Below, piece by piece: positions 12,556 through 33,917 of a stretch of DNA of 64,000 nt. Below the pieces are notes generated by a model. That model was not told the DNA's origin, made no database searches, and saw only the letters and a program-made list of their open reading frames with translations. The translations under genes and the position numbers were made by a program. Position 1 is the stretch's first letter, and every line of letters starts with the position of its first letter. The stretch comes from Thereva unica (taxonomy: Eukaryota; Arthropoda; Insecta; Diptera; Therevidae): positions 70,231,470 through 70,295,469 of the forward strand of contig OX465284.1 of assembly GCA_949987705.1 (NCBI GenBank), given 5' to 3'.

Positions 12556-13021
12556 AGAAATAAATTACGATTAGGATCTCGGCATTCAGTATTTCAAAAT
12601 TTTACTGTACATTTGTACTGTGAACTACATGTTTTTATAGTACCTAACGCAATCTGATACCATAGTTGCGACTAACTACTTTAAATGAATACATTTTGTT
12701 AATCATCTAACGCCATCTAGCATCAACAGTTCGAGTAAACACTTTTCGACTAACTAGTAGCACCATCTCATTTATTGAGCAATTGAAATAACTTAGAGCG
12801 CCATCTGACAGAATAATTTTGAGTACCCACTTTTTTAGACTGAAGGAGAAGAAAAAAGTTCGATTCGAAATGTAAAAAATGTAAAAATAAAAAAAACGAA
12901 GAAGGATAGGAAAAAAAACTCATGGAATAATAAATTATTTATATTTTGGTATTCGGTTACAAATGAAAAATTACTTATATTGCTTATAAAAAGGTGATAA
13001 ATCGCACCATTTTATAAAAAT
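12556..13021 (+). repeat. Spacer X, copy 1
   Basis: A 466-bp non-coding segment, starting near AAATAAATTACGATTA and ending TTATAAAAATACACCT, is repeated in the same orientation at about 15459-15930 with only scattered differences. It contains a repeated phrase, GCCATCT(A/G)(G/A)CATCAACAG. Array 2 begins immediately at its right end. Confidence 0.85.
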
Positions 13022-15352
13022 ACACCTCCATGGATCTAACCAGTTATTGAGTATATTATATCGCTTATGGCATTCTACTTATGATACCCTTTCAATTGAT
13101 AACTATGTCGAGGTGGTGATGAAGAAATGCTAGTCCGCCCTCTTGAGACGGCCGCCATGGATATAAAGACATAGCTTATTGTATTCTACTTATCATACCC
13201 TTTCATTTGATACCTATGTCAAGGGGGTTGTGAAGAAAATGGTAATGCGTCCTCTTGAGGTGGCCTCGGTGGATCTAACTATTTATTGAGTATACTATAT
13301 TGCTTATTGTATTCTACTTATCATACCCTTTAATTTGATACCCATGTCGAGGGGTTGTGAACAAAATGGAAATCCGTCCTCTTGAGATGACCGCCATGGA
13401 TCTAACCAGATATTGAGTATATTATATCGCTTATGGCATTCTACTTATGATACCCTTTCAATTGATAACTATGTCGAGGTGGTGGTGAAGAAATGCTAGT
13501 CCGCCCTCTTGAGACGGCCGCCATGGATATAAAGACATAGCTTATTGTATTCTACTTTTCATACCCTTTCATTTGATACCCATGTCGAGGGGGTTTTGAA
13601 GAAAATGGTAATCCGCCCTCTTGAGATGACAGCCATGGATCTAGCCAGATATTGAGTATATTATATCGCTTATGGTATTCTACTTATGATACCCTTTCAA
13701 TTGATACCTATGTCGAGGTGGTGGTGAAGAAATGGTATTCCGCCCTCTTGAGACGGTCGCCATGCATATAAAGACATAGCTTATTGTATTCTACTTATCA
13801 TACCCTTTCATTTGATACCCATGTCAAAGGGGTTGTGAAGAAATTGGTAATGCGTCCTCTTGAGGTGGCCTCGGTGGATCTAACTATTTATTGAGTATAC
13901 TATATTGCTTATTGTATTCTACTTATCATACCCTCTAATTTGTGACCCATGATGTGGGGGTTGTGAAGAAAATGGCAATACGTGCTCTTGAGGTGGCCTC
14001 GGTGGATCTAACTAATTATTGAGTATACTATATTGCTTATTGTATTCTACTTATCATTCCCTTTCATTTGATACCCATGTCGAGGGGATTGTGAAGAAAA
14101 TTGCGATCCGCCCTCTTGAGATGACAGCCATGGATCTAACCAGATATTGAGTATATTATATCGCTTATGGTATTCTACTTATGATACCCTTTCAATTGAT
14201 ACCTATGTCGAGGTGGTGGTGAAGAAATGGTAGTCCGCCCTCTTGAGACGGTCGCCATGGATATAAAGACATAGCTTATTGTATTCTACTTATCATACCC
14301 TTTCATTTGATACCCATGTCAAGGGGGTTGTGAAGAAAATGGTAATGCGTCCTCTTGAGGTGGCCTCGGTGGATCTAACTATTTATTGAGTATACTATAT
14401 TGCTTATTGTATTCTACTTATCATACTCTTTCATTTGTGACCCATGTCGTGGGGGTTGTGAAGAAAATGGCAATACGTCCTCTTGAGGTGGCCTCGGTGG
14501 ATCTAACTAATTATTGAGTATACTATATTGCTTATTGTATTCTACTTATCATTCCATTTCATTTGATACCCATGTCGAGGGGATTGTGAAGAAAATTGTG
14601 ATCCGCCCTCTTGTGAAGGCAGCCATGGATCTAACCAGATATTGAGTATATTATATCGCTTATGATATTCTACTTATGATACCCTTTCAATTGATACCTA
14701 TGTCGAGGTGGTGGTGAAGAAATGGTAGTCCGCCCTCTTGAGACGGCCGCCATGGATATAAAGACTTAGCTTATTGTATTCTACTTATCATACCCTTTCA
14801 TTTGATACCCACGTCAAGGGGGTTGTGAAGAAAATGGTAATGCGTCCTCTTGAGGTGGCCTCGGTGGATCTAACTATTTATTGAGTATACTATATTGCTT
14901 ATTGTATTCTACTTATCATAGCCTTTCATTTGTTACCCATGTCATGGGGGTTGTGAAGAAAATGGTAATCCGCCCTCATGAGGTAATCTCCATGGATCTA
15001 ACCAAATATTGAGTATATTATATCGCTTATGGTATTCTACTTATGATACAATTTCAATTGATACCTATGTCGAGGTGGTGGTGAAGAAATGGTAGTCCGC
15101 CCTCTTGAGAAGGCCGCCATGGATATAAATACATAGCTTACTGTATTCTACTTATCATACCCTTTCATTTGATACCCATGTCGTGGGGGTTGTGAAGGAA
15201 ATGGCAATACGTCCTCTTGAGGTGGCCTCGGTGGATCTGACTATTTATTGAGTATACTTGCTTATTGTATTCTACTTATCATACCCTTTCATTTGATACC
15301 CATGTCGAGGGGGTTGTGAAGAAAATTGTAATCCGCCCTCTTGAGACGTGTA
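13022..15352 (+). repeat. Satellite array 2 with 128-bp and 111-bp monomers
   Basis: Same A, B and C monomers as array 1, but with AABC-like units as well as BC and ABC units. Some A copies are distinct (CATTTGTGACCCATG, AATACGTCCTCTTGAGG). It begins abruptly within a B monomer at CCATGGATCTAACCAG and ends at CTTGAGACGTGTACC. Confidence 0.95.
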
Positions 15353-15996
15353 CCATGCGTACCCTTTTTGTTAATCATCGAAATGATAGGGAATGCTATT
15401 TGACATCAACAGTGCTGGATTTGACTAACTTGTAAGGAATATGTCATATTTTTAAAAATAAATTACGATTACGAACTCGGCATTCGGTATTTCAAAATTT
15501 TACTTTACATTTGTACTGTGAACTACATGTTTTTTATAGTACCTAACGCAATCTGATACCATAGTTGCGACTAACCACTTTAAATGAATACATTTTGTTA
15601 ATCATCTAATGCCATCTGGCATCAACAGTTCGAGTAAACACTTTTCGACTAACTAGTAGCACCTTCTCCTTTATTGAGCAATTGAAATAACTTAGAGCGC
15701 CATCTGACAGAATAATTTTGAGTACCCACTTTTTTAGACTGAAGGAGAAGAAAAAAGTTCGATTCGAAATGTAAAAAATGTAAAAATAAAGAAAACGAAG
15801 AATGATAGGAAAAAAAACTCATGGAATAATAAATTATTTATATTTTGGTTATCGGTTACAAATGAAAAATTACTTATATTGCTTATAAAATGGTGATAAA
15901 TCGCATAATTTTATAAAAAAAAACACCTTGTTTTCTATGTTTAGGCGTAAATAAGGCATTAGCTGTTTGCCCTTACGAACTCGGCAAACTACCGCT
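15353..15996 (+). repeat. Spacer X, copy 2, with right end of the composite insertion
   Basis: From about 15459 to 15930 it matches spacer X copy 1. A diverged partial copy of the same phrase (TTTGTTAATCATC, ACATCAACAGT) precedes it at 15375-15410. The last 65 bases run into the LINE sequence at about 15997. The right boundary is inferred from where LINE coding resumes. Confidence 0.7.
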
Positions 15997-16800
15997 TGCC
16001 TTGATTATCAACTTTTTTCTTTGTGTTGATAAATTGAAAGAATCCTCTGGGATCACCATACATTTTACCTTCCATGTTTCTGAGATACTCCTTATAGAGG
16101 GTTTCAGAGAGAGCATGAAATTGTTCATAGCAATTGAGAAATGCATCGAAACTCGCAGTGTCTTTCTTCTTCAGGTAGTTGTACCACGGTGGGGATGATC
16201 TGGACGACTTTAACGGCTCGATAGGTAACACAGGATGCGAATATTTCACACAGGACGGAGTAAAATCTTACTACATCGACATCCAACTCATTAGGTGAGA
16301 GCAACCAATTGAAATCGACCGAAGTGAGCTTGGATGACAGTTCTTCAAGGTTGGCTTTTTTAAAGTTAAAGGTAAAGGTTGACTCCTCTGGGATTGTTTT
16401 ATTGTTAAAGACTCAGTAGGAGAGGAGGGTGATAATTTATCGGCAGGTGACAAGGTAATTGAGCTAGGCTCAACATTCATGTTGTCTGAGTCGGAAAAGA
16501 ATACAAGATCTAACCGCCTTCCTAAAATATTATTCACACCGTTCATTTGGCACAAACCGCAGGAAAATAAGGAATTCAGAAAGCTGGCTTCCCTAGAGTT
16601 AAGGTTGTTTCCAGGAATGTATTTATCGTCATCATCGCAAGATACCCATTTAACACTGGGTGAGACTAGTAAGAGTTCATCTTTGGAATCCATCATATCT
16701 TGGATATGATTTATGCAAGGGATTAGAATATCAAAGAGGTTTTGACCTCTATCTATCAAGAGTGCTGAACATATCTGGTGATGTAACAGCAAATTAAAAA
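15997..16800 (-). pseudogene. Jockey-like LINE, 5' part: endonuclease end and linker
   Basis: On the minus strand, 16792-16271 encodes the C-terminal part of an AP-type endonuclease domain (for example NLNSREASFLNSLF, NNILGRRLDLVFFSD). 16249-15989 encodes the linker toward RT (PPWYNYLKKKDTASFDAFLN, DPRGFFQFINTKKK). There is one frame break between them. The linker ends at KKVDNQG, which is where the RT half at 9366 resumes (TMQYENSLSS), so both belong to one element. The N-terminal endonuclease and ORF1 are missing. Confidence 0.8.
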
Positions 16801-16896
16801 TAAGTTTTTATAAACAAGAGAGACTTGAGAGCGAGGACCTCAATGTCTAAAGTGTTGCAAAAATCAGGAAGCGTTATTAAACAACAGTTGAGAAAT

Positions 16897-19700
16897 TTCA
16901 TCATCATTGCACTCCTTTAATCCCTCATGGGACATAGGGCGGAAACAGTTGCCCTCCAGCGGACTTTGTTTTGCGCGACAGCTCTCAGCTCCGACCAGGA
17001 TCTCCCAGTTGTTGCGGCTTCTGCTAGTAGGGTTCTCCTCCACGTTGTTCTAGGTCGTCCTACTCGACGGGATCCTTGCGGATTCCAGTCAAGGGACTGT
17101 TTGGCTAGATTTTCGTTTTCGCGTCGCAAGGTGTGGCCAACCCAATTCCATTTCCTTCGCCTGATTTGGTTGTCTATCCTTTCTTGGTCGGCACGGCACT
17201 ATAGTTCTTTATTTGAAATTCTATGTTGCCAGCGGATTTTTAGGATACGACGAAGGCATCTTTTGATGAAGACTTGTAGGCGCCCTGTGATGAATTGGGT
17301 GACTTTCCATGTTTCGCAACCGTACAAAAGTACTGCCTTCACGTTGGAGTTGAACAGCCGCAATTTGGTGTTAGTTGAGATCTCCGTTGATCTCCATATG
17401 CGGAACAGGCATGCATATGCGCCTCGTGCTTTATTTATTCTGGAACTGACGTCTTCTTCTGCACCGCCATTTTCGGTAATAAAACTACCGAGGTAGCAGA
17501 TTTTATCGACCAGGTCCACGTCACGGTTATTCAGCGCAGTCCGTTCAATGGTGTTTGCATTTATCCTCATTTCTTTAGTTTTAGTTGGATTTAGCCTTAA
17601 GCCTGCTGGACTACGTTCTGTTGCCAAATTGTTAATCATGTTTTTGAGGTCCTGGTGTCTGTGGGCCAGCAAACAGATATCATCTGCGTAGTCGAGATCC
17701 TTAAGGCGGTCTAACAAACCCCATTGTATGCCGCCTGTTCTACTATCTAGAACGCCGACAAGGATGTCATTTATTACTATAAGAAATAGTAAAGGCGAGA
17801 GTAGGCATCATCCTGCCTCCTAAGCGTTCGATCAACTGCCTCACTTATCCTAGATAGTAATATATGGAACAAAATTTTGCCCACTGTAGATAGTAAACAG
17901 ATGCCTGTCCAGTTGTCGCATATTGTTAGGTCCCCCTTTTTTGGTATTTTGACTATGATACCTTCCGTCCAATCCTCCGGAAAGGTACAGGTGTTCCATG
18001 CTATTTGTAGGATTGGCTGAAGCGCATCTGCTATGAGGCTTGAGTCGGCTTTCAACAACTGGCGGGATGCCATCTTTCCCAGCTGCTTTACCATTGGCTA
18101 TCGCATGAATTGCGGTTACTATTTCCGTCTTGGATGGGGCCCGGGTGGAGATTCTTATTGGCTGTGCATTGTTGCTGTTTTCCTGAGGTTCCTGAGTAAG
18201 CGTACCATTCAGGGCGGCGAAGAAGTAATCTCTCCATCTTTGGAGTTGCTCCTCGTCGCTGCACAGCAGCCTTCCATCCGCACTCTTAACGGCATGCTTT
18301 TTAGTAGAGTGCTTTCCCGAGAGCTGTTTAGTGATATAGTACAGCACCTTACTGTTGCCTGTGTTTGCCGCGTTTTCCGCTTTTTCTGTGAGCTCATTTA
18401 TCTGCTGGCTTTTATCACGCCGGACACTTCTCTTTACCTCCCGGTGTAATTGGGAGTATTCCCGTTCCTTTTGGTAACGTCTTTCAGGGTCGCTTGTAGA
18501 GTTTACGTTATTTTTTAGGGCTCTCCAGCATTCTATTTTTTGCCAGGTTGTGTCCGAGATCCAGTGTTGCTGGTTTCTTTGGACATAACCGATGCTCGTT
18601 TCCGCAGCCGTCAATATTGCGCCCTTTGTCCTACTCCACAGCTCTTCAATATTTGTGTCGTCAGAAACGTTGTGCTGGTTTAATATTTGTTGTAGGTTTC
18701 CAGCGAATTCCCTCTTTTTAACGCTCTCCCGCAGAAGATTTACGTTGAACCGTCTACGGTTTATAGCATCGCGTTGTACGTTTCTGATTGCGGCGATTTT
18801 AAGGCGAATAGTTGCTACTACCAAATGGTGGTCGCTTCCAGTGTCTGCTCCCCTGAAACTCCTGACATCCTCAAGGATAGTTCTCCATCTGCGGCTGACG
18901 GCCACATGATCTATCTGATTTCTCGTCCTACCATCGGGCGATACCCAAGTCTCTTTGCGTATCTTCTTGTGACAAAAGTAAGTTCCACCTACCATGAGTT
19001 CGTGGGAGCTACAGAAGTCAACGAAAAGCTCACCATTGTTATTGGTAACTTGGCTTAGACCTTGATTTCCAATTGTTTGTTCAAGGCCGGTGTTGTCACG
19101 GCCGATCTGTGCGATTAAGTCACCCATTAATACAATGATGTCTCCCCTTGGAATAGAGCGAAAAACCTCATTCAGCCGCAAATAGAACTCGTCTTTGATG
19201 TCATCTTCAGCGTCCTTAGTTGGAGCATAGCATTGGACTACCGTAGTACTTCTTAGTCTGGTACGCAGGCGCACGGTAATAATTCTCTCAGAAACTGGTG
19301 ACCAGCTAATGAGGCTGAACCTGGCTTCTTTGGTGAGTATTACACCAACGCCACTCCTACGGCTTTCAGTTTCGTTTCTCCCAGAATATAAAAAGGACTC
19401 ACCATATGGGCAGATATGTTCCCCCGCATTGTGGGCCATCTGGTCTCGCTAAGTCCCATGATCTTGATTTTATATCGATTCATTTCGTTGAGGACTTCAT
19501 CCAGCCGTCCCTCAGCCAGCAGAGTTCTCACATTCCATGATCCGATTCGTGTCCTTGTTCGAAAAGCAAAGGTCGTCGTCGTGTTGTCCATCCGGTTCCG
19601 AGGCATTGTTTGCCGATTCGTAGCAATAGTATTTTTTAAGGCAGCGGGTTGCTAACCTTCAGCCCAACCGACTTAAAGCTCTGTTTTGTGGCGCAGAGAG
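16897..19700 (-). pseudogene. RTE-like LINE, nearly full length but internally deleted
   Basis: Minus strand, from about 19606: endonuclease start (GSWNVRTLLAEGRLDEV, GLSETRWP); endonuclease core and end (NQIDHVAVSRRW, TGSDHHLVVATI) in the 529-codon frame 19439-17850; linker; RT entry (ANGKAAGKDGIPP); then frames at 18094-17777, 17717-17199 (LDYADDICLLAH intact; GCETW) and a C-terminus at 17129-16917 (GSRRVGRPRTTWRR, ALCPMRD). The 3' end closes with CATCATCAT, the short tail usual for RTE elements. Reading across 17830-17770 jumps from SEAVDRTLRRQ straight to LLSPLLFLIV, so roughly 110 codons with the first catalytic aspartate are deleted. The endonuclease GDFN-type box reads GDLI. Several frameshifts: not active. 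Confidence 0.85.
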
Positions 19701-21050
19701 CTCGCCATTTGCCCGTCTCCCGTTAGCTCCTTCCGAAGAAGTAGCCCAGGGGGCACCGCGGGGAGGTGGGATTAGGACTTGCTAACAGGTCTGCTAGGTG
19801 TTTGTCTGCAGTGACTTTTCTCGGATTTTGGCAGAAAATTTGAAATATTTTAGATATAAGTTATGAAATATATCCTGGCTCTATTTTAATTACCACAGAA
19901 ATGCACTTTTTTTTAATTTACAGTATTTTTTTTCTAAATAATGAACTGTTGTCACTTTATTTATTGTTAGTTTTATAAAGCAAGAATATATCTATTTATG
20001 TTGTTGCATTCTTTCTTTAATGAGCATCGTATGTTTTTCTATCGAACGATTTCCGAAGTTATACGCGATGGCCCTATTTTAATGACCGTATATCTATAAA
20101 TGTATCAATCTCTGGCCCCTGTGCTGAATGTCGAGTCGTGACTTAACTAAAGCGCTAGCCCGTTGCGTGATTCAAAGTAAAAATCTATTCTGTTAATCCA
20201 CACGATTAACTTCCCAGCATGATGAACAAAAATGGAATAAACTGACTTCTGATAAAATAGTTATACGTTTAGCACTAGTGGAAAATTGGCTAGTATCAGA
20301 ACTGATGACAAAGCAATCCCGAGAGAAGCTAGTTCAAATAATTATAATAGCAGTAAATCCACAAGATTTTTCTAGAGAATTTGTTTTTCCTGAACGTTAG
20401 CAAACAAACATGTCCTCCGTATTTCGTTCTGCACTAAAGCGGGTGTTCAAATTCGTATTGAGTGTGCTAAAGCGCCGTTGACAAACTGAGAAGCGAATGA
20501 CTTCATTTGGAAATTCCAAAGCTTTTCGGAGATATTAGCAAAACTGTAACTGTTAAGTACTTGTCAGACTTGACCAAAAAGAACAAATATTGTGGTAACT
20601 ACTGGAAATCCCGAGATAAACCGCAATTTCCTAAAACTGTATCACGCGTAGAAAACCGTCAAAAAGTGCTAATCCGAGGTTTGAAAAATTCGCACTGTTT
20701 GTAAAGGGTAATGAAATTTTGGAAGGTTGTCGGATTTTTGATTTTTTTTTCGAAGGCTATCGCTGTGCAGAACCCAAAAAAGATCACTGAGCGATGATGA
20801 TGCACAGTCTGACATTTATGATTGGCCCCCTACATGGAAAGAGCTGAGTCAATAAATTTTGTTTTTTTTTTCTTTTTTTGCACTTATATGCTCTATTAAA
20901 TGGCTTAATAAAATTATACACAACATATTTTCCATATTTCGCGCCGTTTTATTCATTTCGCTCTGCCGTTCAACATCTTGACAACAGAGCATCATGAAAT
21001 GCCGTGATGCCATATTTGCTTGATTTTGACGCATCAGATGCGGCGAAAAT
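19701..21050. other. Gene-free stretch
   Basis: Probable RTE 5' UTR to about 19830, then AT-rich DNA. A phrase TGGC(T/C)CTATTTTAAT(T/G)ACC occurs twice, near 19870 and 20070. I see no coding sequence. Confidence 0.35.
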
Positions 21051-21173
21051 GAGGGCGCTTTCAGTAATGCAGGATGCGTGCGCAAATGACTTATTCAGCA
21101 ATTGAAAGTGTGAAGCTTTCAATGACTGAATAAGTCAATTGCGCACGCATCCTGCATTACTGAAAGCGCCCTC
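21051..21173. repeat. Near-perfect 48-bp hairpin
   Basis: Arms 21051-21098 and 21126-21173 (outer edge GAGGGCGCTTTCAGTAATGC) pair with a single mismatch around a 27-base loop. No coding frame. It could be a very short foldback MITE or a hairpin RNA. Confidence 0.8.
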
Positions 21174-21210
21174 AGGGCTTAAACAGGCTGCATCATGATG
21201 CGCATCAGAC

Positions 21211-21690
21211 TAGAAGTCGATATAGTTTTCAGTTCGCGCGGTATCGTGCAGGTACAAAAATCATGAACGTCGTTTAAACAAAAAAAACGGTTCGACCGAA
21301 TTTTATGAAAATCTTTTCAGATCATATTTTGGTTAATACTCTCGCATGTCAACTAAGTCGATATCTTTTATAGTTCGCGCGATATCGTGCAGGTACAAAA
21401 ATCACTTATGCCATTTAAACGAAAAAACCGCTCGACCGAATTTTTATAATCTTTTGAGATTATATTGTCGCTAATACGCTTTGAACGGCACCTCAAGTAA
21501 GTCAATATCCTTCGTGGTTTGGGCGATGTCGTGCAGGTACAAAAATCACTTACGCCGCTTAAACAAAAAAACGGCTCGACCGAATTTTACGAAAATCTTT
21601 TCAGATCATATTTCGGTTAATACGCTTCGAACGACACCTCAACGAAGTCGATATCTTTTTTGGTTCGCGCGATATCGTGCAGGAAAAAAT
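21211..21690 (+). repeat. Tandem repeat, about 144-bp unit, 3.3 copies
   Basis: The landmark GTTCGCGCGATATCGTGCAG recurs at 21232, 21373, 21517 and 21663 (spacing 141, 144, 146 bp), with CGACCGAATTTTA between. Copies are diverged by a few percent. No coding sequence is seen. Confidence 0.85.
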
Positions 21691-23149
21691 GACCACATAC
21701 GTATGCACCCACACACACATACTTCCTCCCAATTTTTTGCTTAAAATGCTGGCCCTTTTCATAATTGCATGGTTGCGCAAATCGATCATTGCATGGTATT
21801 CAAAAAAGCAAATGTGCAAATATCATTTGTTCAAAACTGCAACCTGCTTAACAGGTCTGCGCAAATCTTGCAACTATTTATGTACGCATGCTTATCTGAT
21901 TAAAGAAGAAGAAAAGTGTCAAAAGTGAAATTTTGGCAGAAGATTTTCTGTTTTTTCGATATTATTAGGGTGTTTCATTTTAATTTAAATTATTATTGAA
22001 ATTATTATGTATTCTATAGCGAAAATAATGAAGAATAGGTTTGGAGCACCCCAAGAATAAAACTTCTTTTAAACGAGAGATTAACGAGCTAAACAAGACA
22101 CATAATTTATCCTTTTTTTCGCTGTGAAGTTTCAAATTTTCGGACCGGATCTAATGAAGCCGAGTTATCTATCTACAAACTGACAATAACATTAATCACA
22201 TTTTCTCGATCCATTTTTTTGTATTATATTTCAGCGGTAAACAAACTCAGAAAATGAAAGGAAAAAACTTTGTGCTTGAAACGTCAAATTTGACATATAT
22301 TTTTGACAGCTGATTGCTCTCATTCAAAAATGCAAAGTTTGTAGATTGCGCAACTGATTTACCTGACAGTTGCTCTTTTGCAAGGATGCATGCAAGCAGG
22401 CAAGCAACCATGCAATTATGAAAAAGGCCGCTCCTGGGATCTTGAAAGATGAAAATACGTCGAAACTTTCGATTTTCGGACCGATTACAATAACTTCCTA
22501 TACTGGGAAGTTAATAACAGTAAAAATGTAGTAAATAAAAAAAATCCGTATAATTTAATATATTTTATTTATATGTAAAAATTAAATTATTTTTTAAAAT
22601 TGTTTTTTTTTTATCAGAAAACTTAAAAGTAAGAAAAAAACCATGAATTTGCCGAAAGCATACTTATTCTTATATACACGTAATTTTTTAACATAAATCA
22701 CATGTCCGTGGAATCTTATCTAAAAATGTCAAAATTTCTGCCTTTGAAACTTGAATCCAATTAAAAGATTTCAATAAGGTTTTAATTTAAACAAAAATAA
22801 TAGAAAGTTCTTAAGAATAGATTTTTTTGTAGATCTTTTGTAATTAGAAATACATACTCATTTATTTTGCTTTTTAAAAAACTTTTTTTTGATTACCTAA
22901 ATACAATAAAAAAATTAAATATATCTTCTAATCGAGTTATGAAAAGGTTTTTTTCTTAGTTTCCTTTCCTCAAAAGGACCCACTTGCTTGCTTTGTTTGC
23001 TGTTATTTCTTTCTTTTTTTTTTTGTTTTATATAAAGTATTCTGATTTGAACGTGTGCGCAGCTAGGCAACGTGGTTGTAACCAGATTAATTAAAATAAA
23101 TGAACATTAATATGAAAAAAATATAATAATATTGTATAGCTGGAAGTTT
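21691..23149. other. AT-rich stretch downstream of Ubc9
   Basis: No coding region. Part near the right end is presumably the Ubc9 3' UTR on the minus strand; a minus-strand AATAAA candidate is at about 22861-22866. Poly-A and poly-T runs are frequent. Confidence 0.35.
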
Positions 23150-31715
<8,566 letters not shown>

Positions 31716-31996
31716 TTTCTTGTAAAGTAGATCAATTTTTGATTTTAATGTTGTCAATTGCTATACAATAATGTAGAATAGTGAAGTAGTTTAACTATTT
31801 GTTTTATTATTGAATAGTGGACAAAATGAAGCCAGTAAAACCTCAAATCGGCTGCACAATCCTGTCAAATATGGCGTCCCATATGAAAATGGCTGAAGGC
31901 GGGGAAAAATTATTTCTTTTTTCAAATTATTTGTTCGAGACTCGATATTTTTGGTATAAATTAAGGTTCAATAGCATGTCATTTTATTTCTCCTTA

Positions 31997-33370
31997 AGGC
32001 TCAAGCAGAACCAATCCGTTCCGTCCGTTTTTAAAAGTTGGAAATTTGACATTTCCATAAATTTTCCATGAGAGGAACGGAACGGTAGTCACAATATGCC
32101 TGAATATACGATAAAGATAATCCGGAATAAATGAGCTTTTACGGTGGAGGGGGTAAATTTTTCTGTTCCCGATCAATTTGGGATTGGGGCATGCGCACTG
32201 CGGTTTTCCTCGAATTGGGTTTGTGTGCGTGCATATTTGGTCTTGCGCACTTCGCATATTTCCGTTGTTAGGCAAAACTGAATTTTTTGGGGGGTGAATT
32301 TTGCGAAGTTTCCATGCAATTCAAAAATTAGTGAGGTTATGGGTGAATATTTGATCTTGCGCACTTCGCATATTTCCCTTGTGAGCACTAACTGAATTTT
32401 ATGGCTGGTGCAGTTTGCATATAATTCAAAAATAAGTGAGGTTATGCGAAATTAGTTTTATGCGAAGTTTGCATATTTTTCAGAAATAAGTGAGGTTATT
32501 CCATGGATGATGATGTTTTCACACATTCAAACTTAAAAAAATGTGATTGTGTGGAGTTGTTTACAAACAAAGTAAGAATTGTTTTGTAAACCGGGGCTCC
32601 AATGGCAAATACTTAAGATATGTATGAATGATTAAATGAAATCACTCATTGAAGATAGTTTTAGTTTTTGGTGACATTATAGCTAATGTTACCTTAATTA
32701 ACTATATGTTTATTTATATATGTTTTTTTATATTATCGTAAAAATAGCAGCAGCAACTAATATCTGCAAAAGTTACTTGCAGTGAAATTCGATTATATGT
32801 AGTCCTAAAAAAAGTTGTGCGGAGGAGCAGTGGAATTTTTACCCCAAATATTTAAGCACCTATGACCTGAAAAAAGCATAAAATAAAAGGGCGGCTTGTC
32901 TAAATAATACACATTTCGGTAAAATTCTCTGCACATGATGCTACCCTTTGCCATGAACAACCACTGTTCTTTGAGTGCTAGCAACTTATTTCAAACCGGA
33001 ACCGCACATTTAAAAACTGCACAAATGAGCTGAGCTCTTTATTGCAAATAAATTGTATTTAGAAAGAATATAAAACCCTTTACACTAAATAAGGCATCTC
33101 AAAAGACTTTTTCAAATATTCAAAAATTAATTTTGACGTTTGCGTAAAATTTTAAAATAAACAGTCCTTGTATACATATTCCATTAAGTTTGTGTGGGTA
33201 AAGCTCACCATTTTGTATGGCATACCGTTTATACGTAAAATGAGTTTATCCCCAAATCCCAAATAAAATAAGGTGTAGTATAAATCGGCATATTCAAGCG
33301 GACGGAATGTCAAAAAGAACAAAGGAAAAACGTGCGGAGCGGACGGAACGGATTGGTTGTGCTTCAGCCT
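31997..33370. mobile_element. 1.37-kb TIR element with TTA duplication
   Basis: Ends AGGCTCAAGCAGAACCAATC (31997) and the inverse of AGGCTGAAGCACAACCAATC (ending 33370), about 32 bp long with few mismatches, flanked by TTA at 31994-31996 and 33371-33373. The interior includes a diverged tandem repeat of about 113 bp (CTTGCGCACTTCGCATATTT at about 32233 and 32354). No transposase is visible. TTA target duplications suggest PIF/Harbinger. It lies between the 5' ends of Ubc9 and mof. Confidence 0.8.
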
Positions 33371-33917
33371 TTATATTGTAATCTGTTAAAATTGTTTTGA
33401 ATTTTAACACAAATTTGTATTGATTTTCACAGGTAATAATAATAATGACACTAATTTAAAGAACTCCTTAGTGTTAATACTCTAAAATTAGCTCAAACAT
33501 AAATAATTTAAAGCCATACAACATTTGATAATCTGCATGAAACCCATTTCTAACATGAAGCAATCCAACTAATACACTATTTCCATTTTAATTAGAATAA
33601 TTTATAGTACGTAATTTATCATTAAAACAAAAATATCATTTTCAATTTAATTTTTATAACTAAAAAATTACGAAACGAATTTTCCATATAAACGTGAAAC
33701 GCACACAGCTTCCATATACCAAAGTTTAGACCATTCCGTTTAGTTCTTTGTTAAATACTCCGCTATAAAGAAAACAGTAATGGTATTGTCAAATTGCGAA
33801 ATAAACTGAGGCTTGTTTGTTTTTGCATTTATTTCACGCGCATTTTCAGTAAAATGTTTAATAATTAGTTATACGTAATCGAATAAAACGAAGATACAAT
33901 ATTAATTGAAAATTGGC

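Noticed and set aside
10419..15352. CRISPR array
   Set aside because: The repeats are contiguous 128/111-bp monomers without unique spacers, and the genome is eukaryotic.
16927..19655. Plus-strand frames of 76 to 189 codons
   Set aside because: Antisense shadows of the RTE-like LINE on the minus strand.
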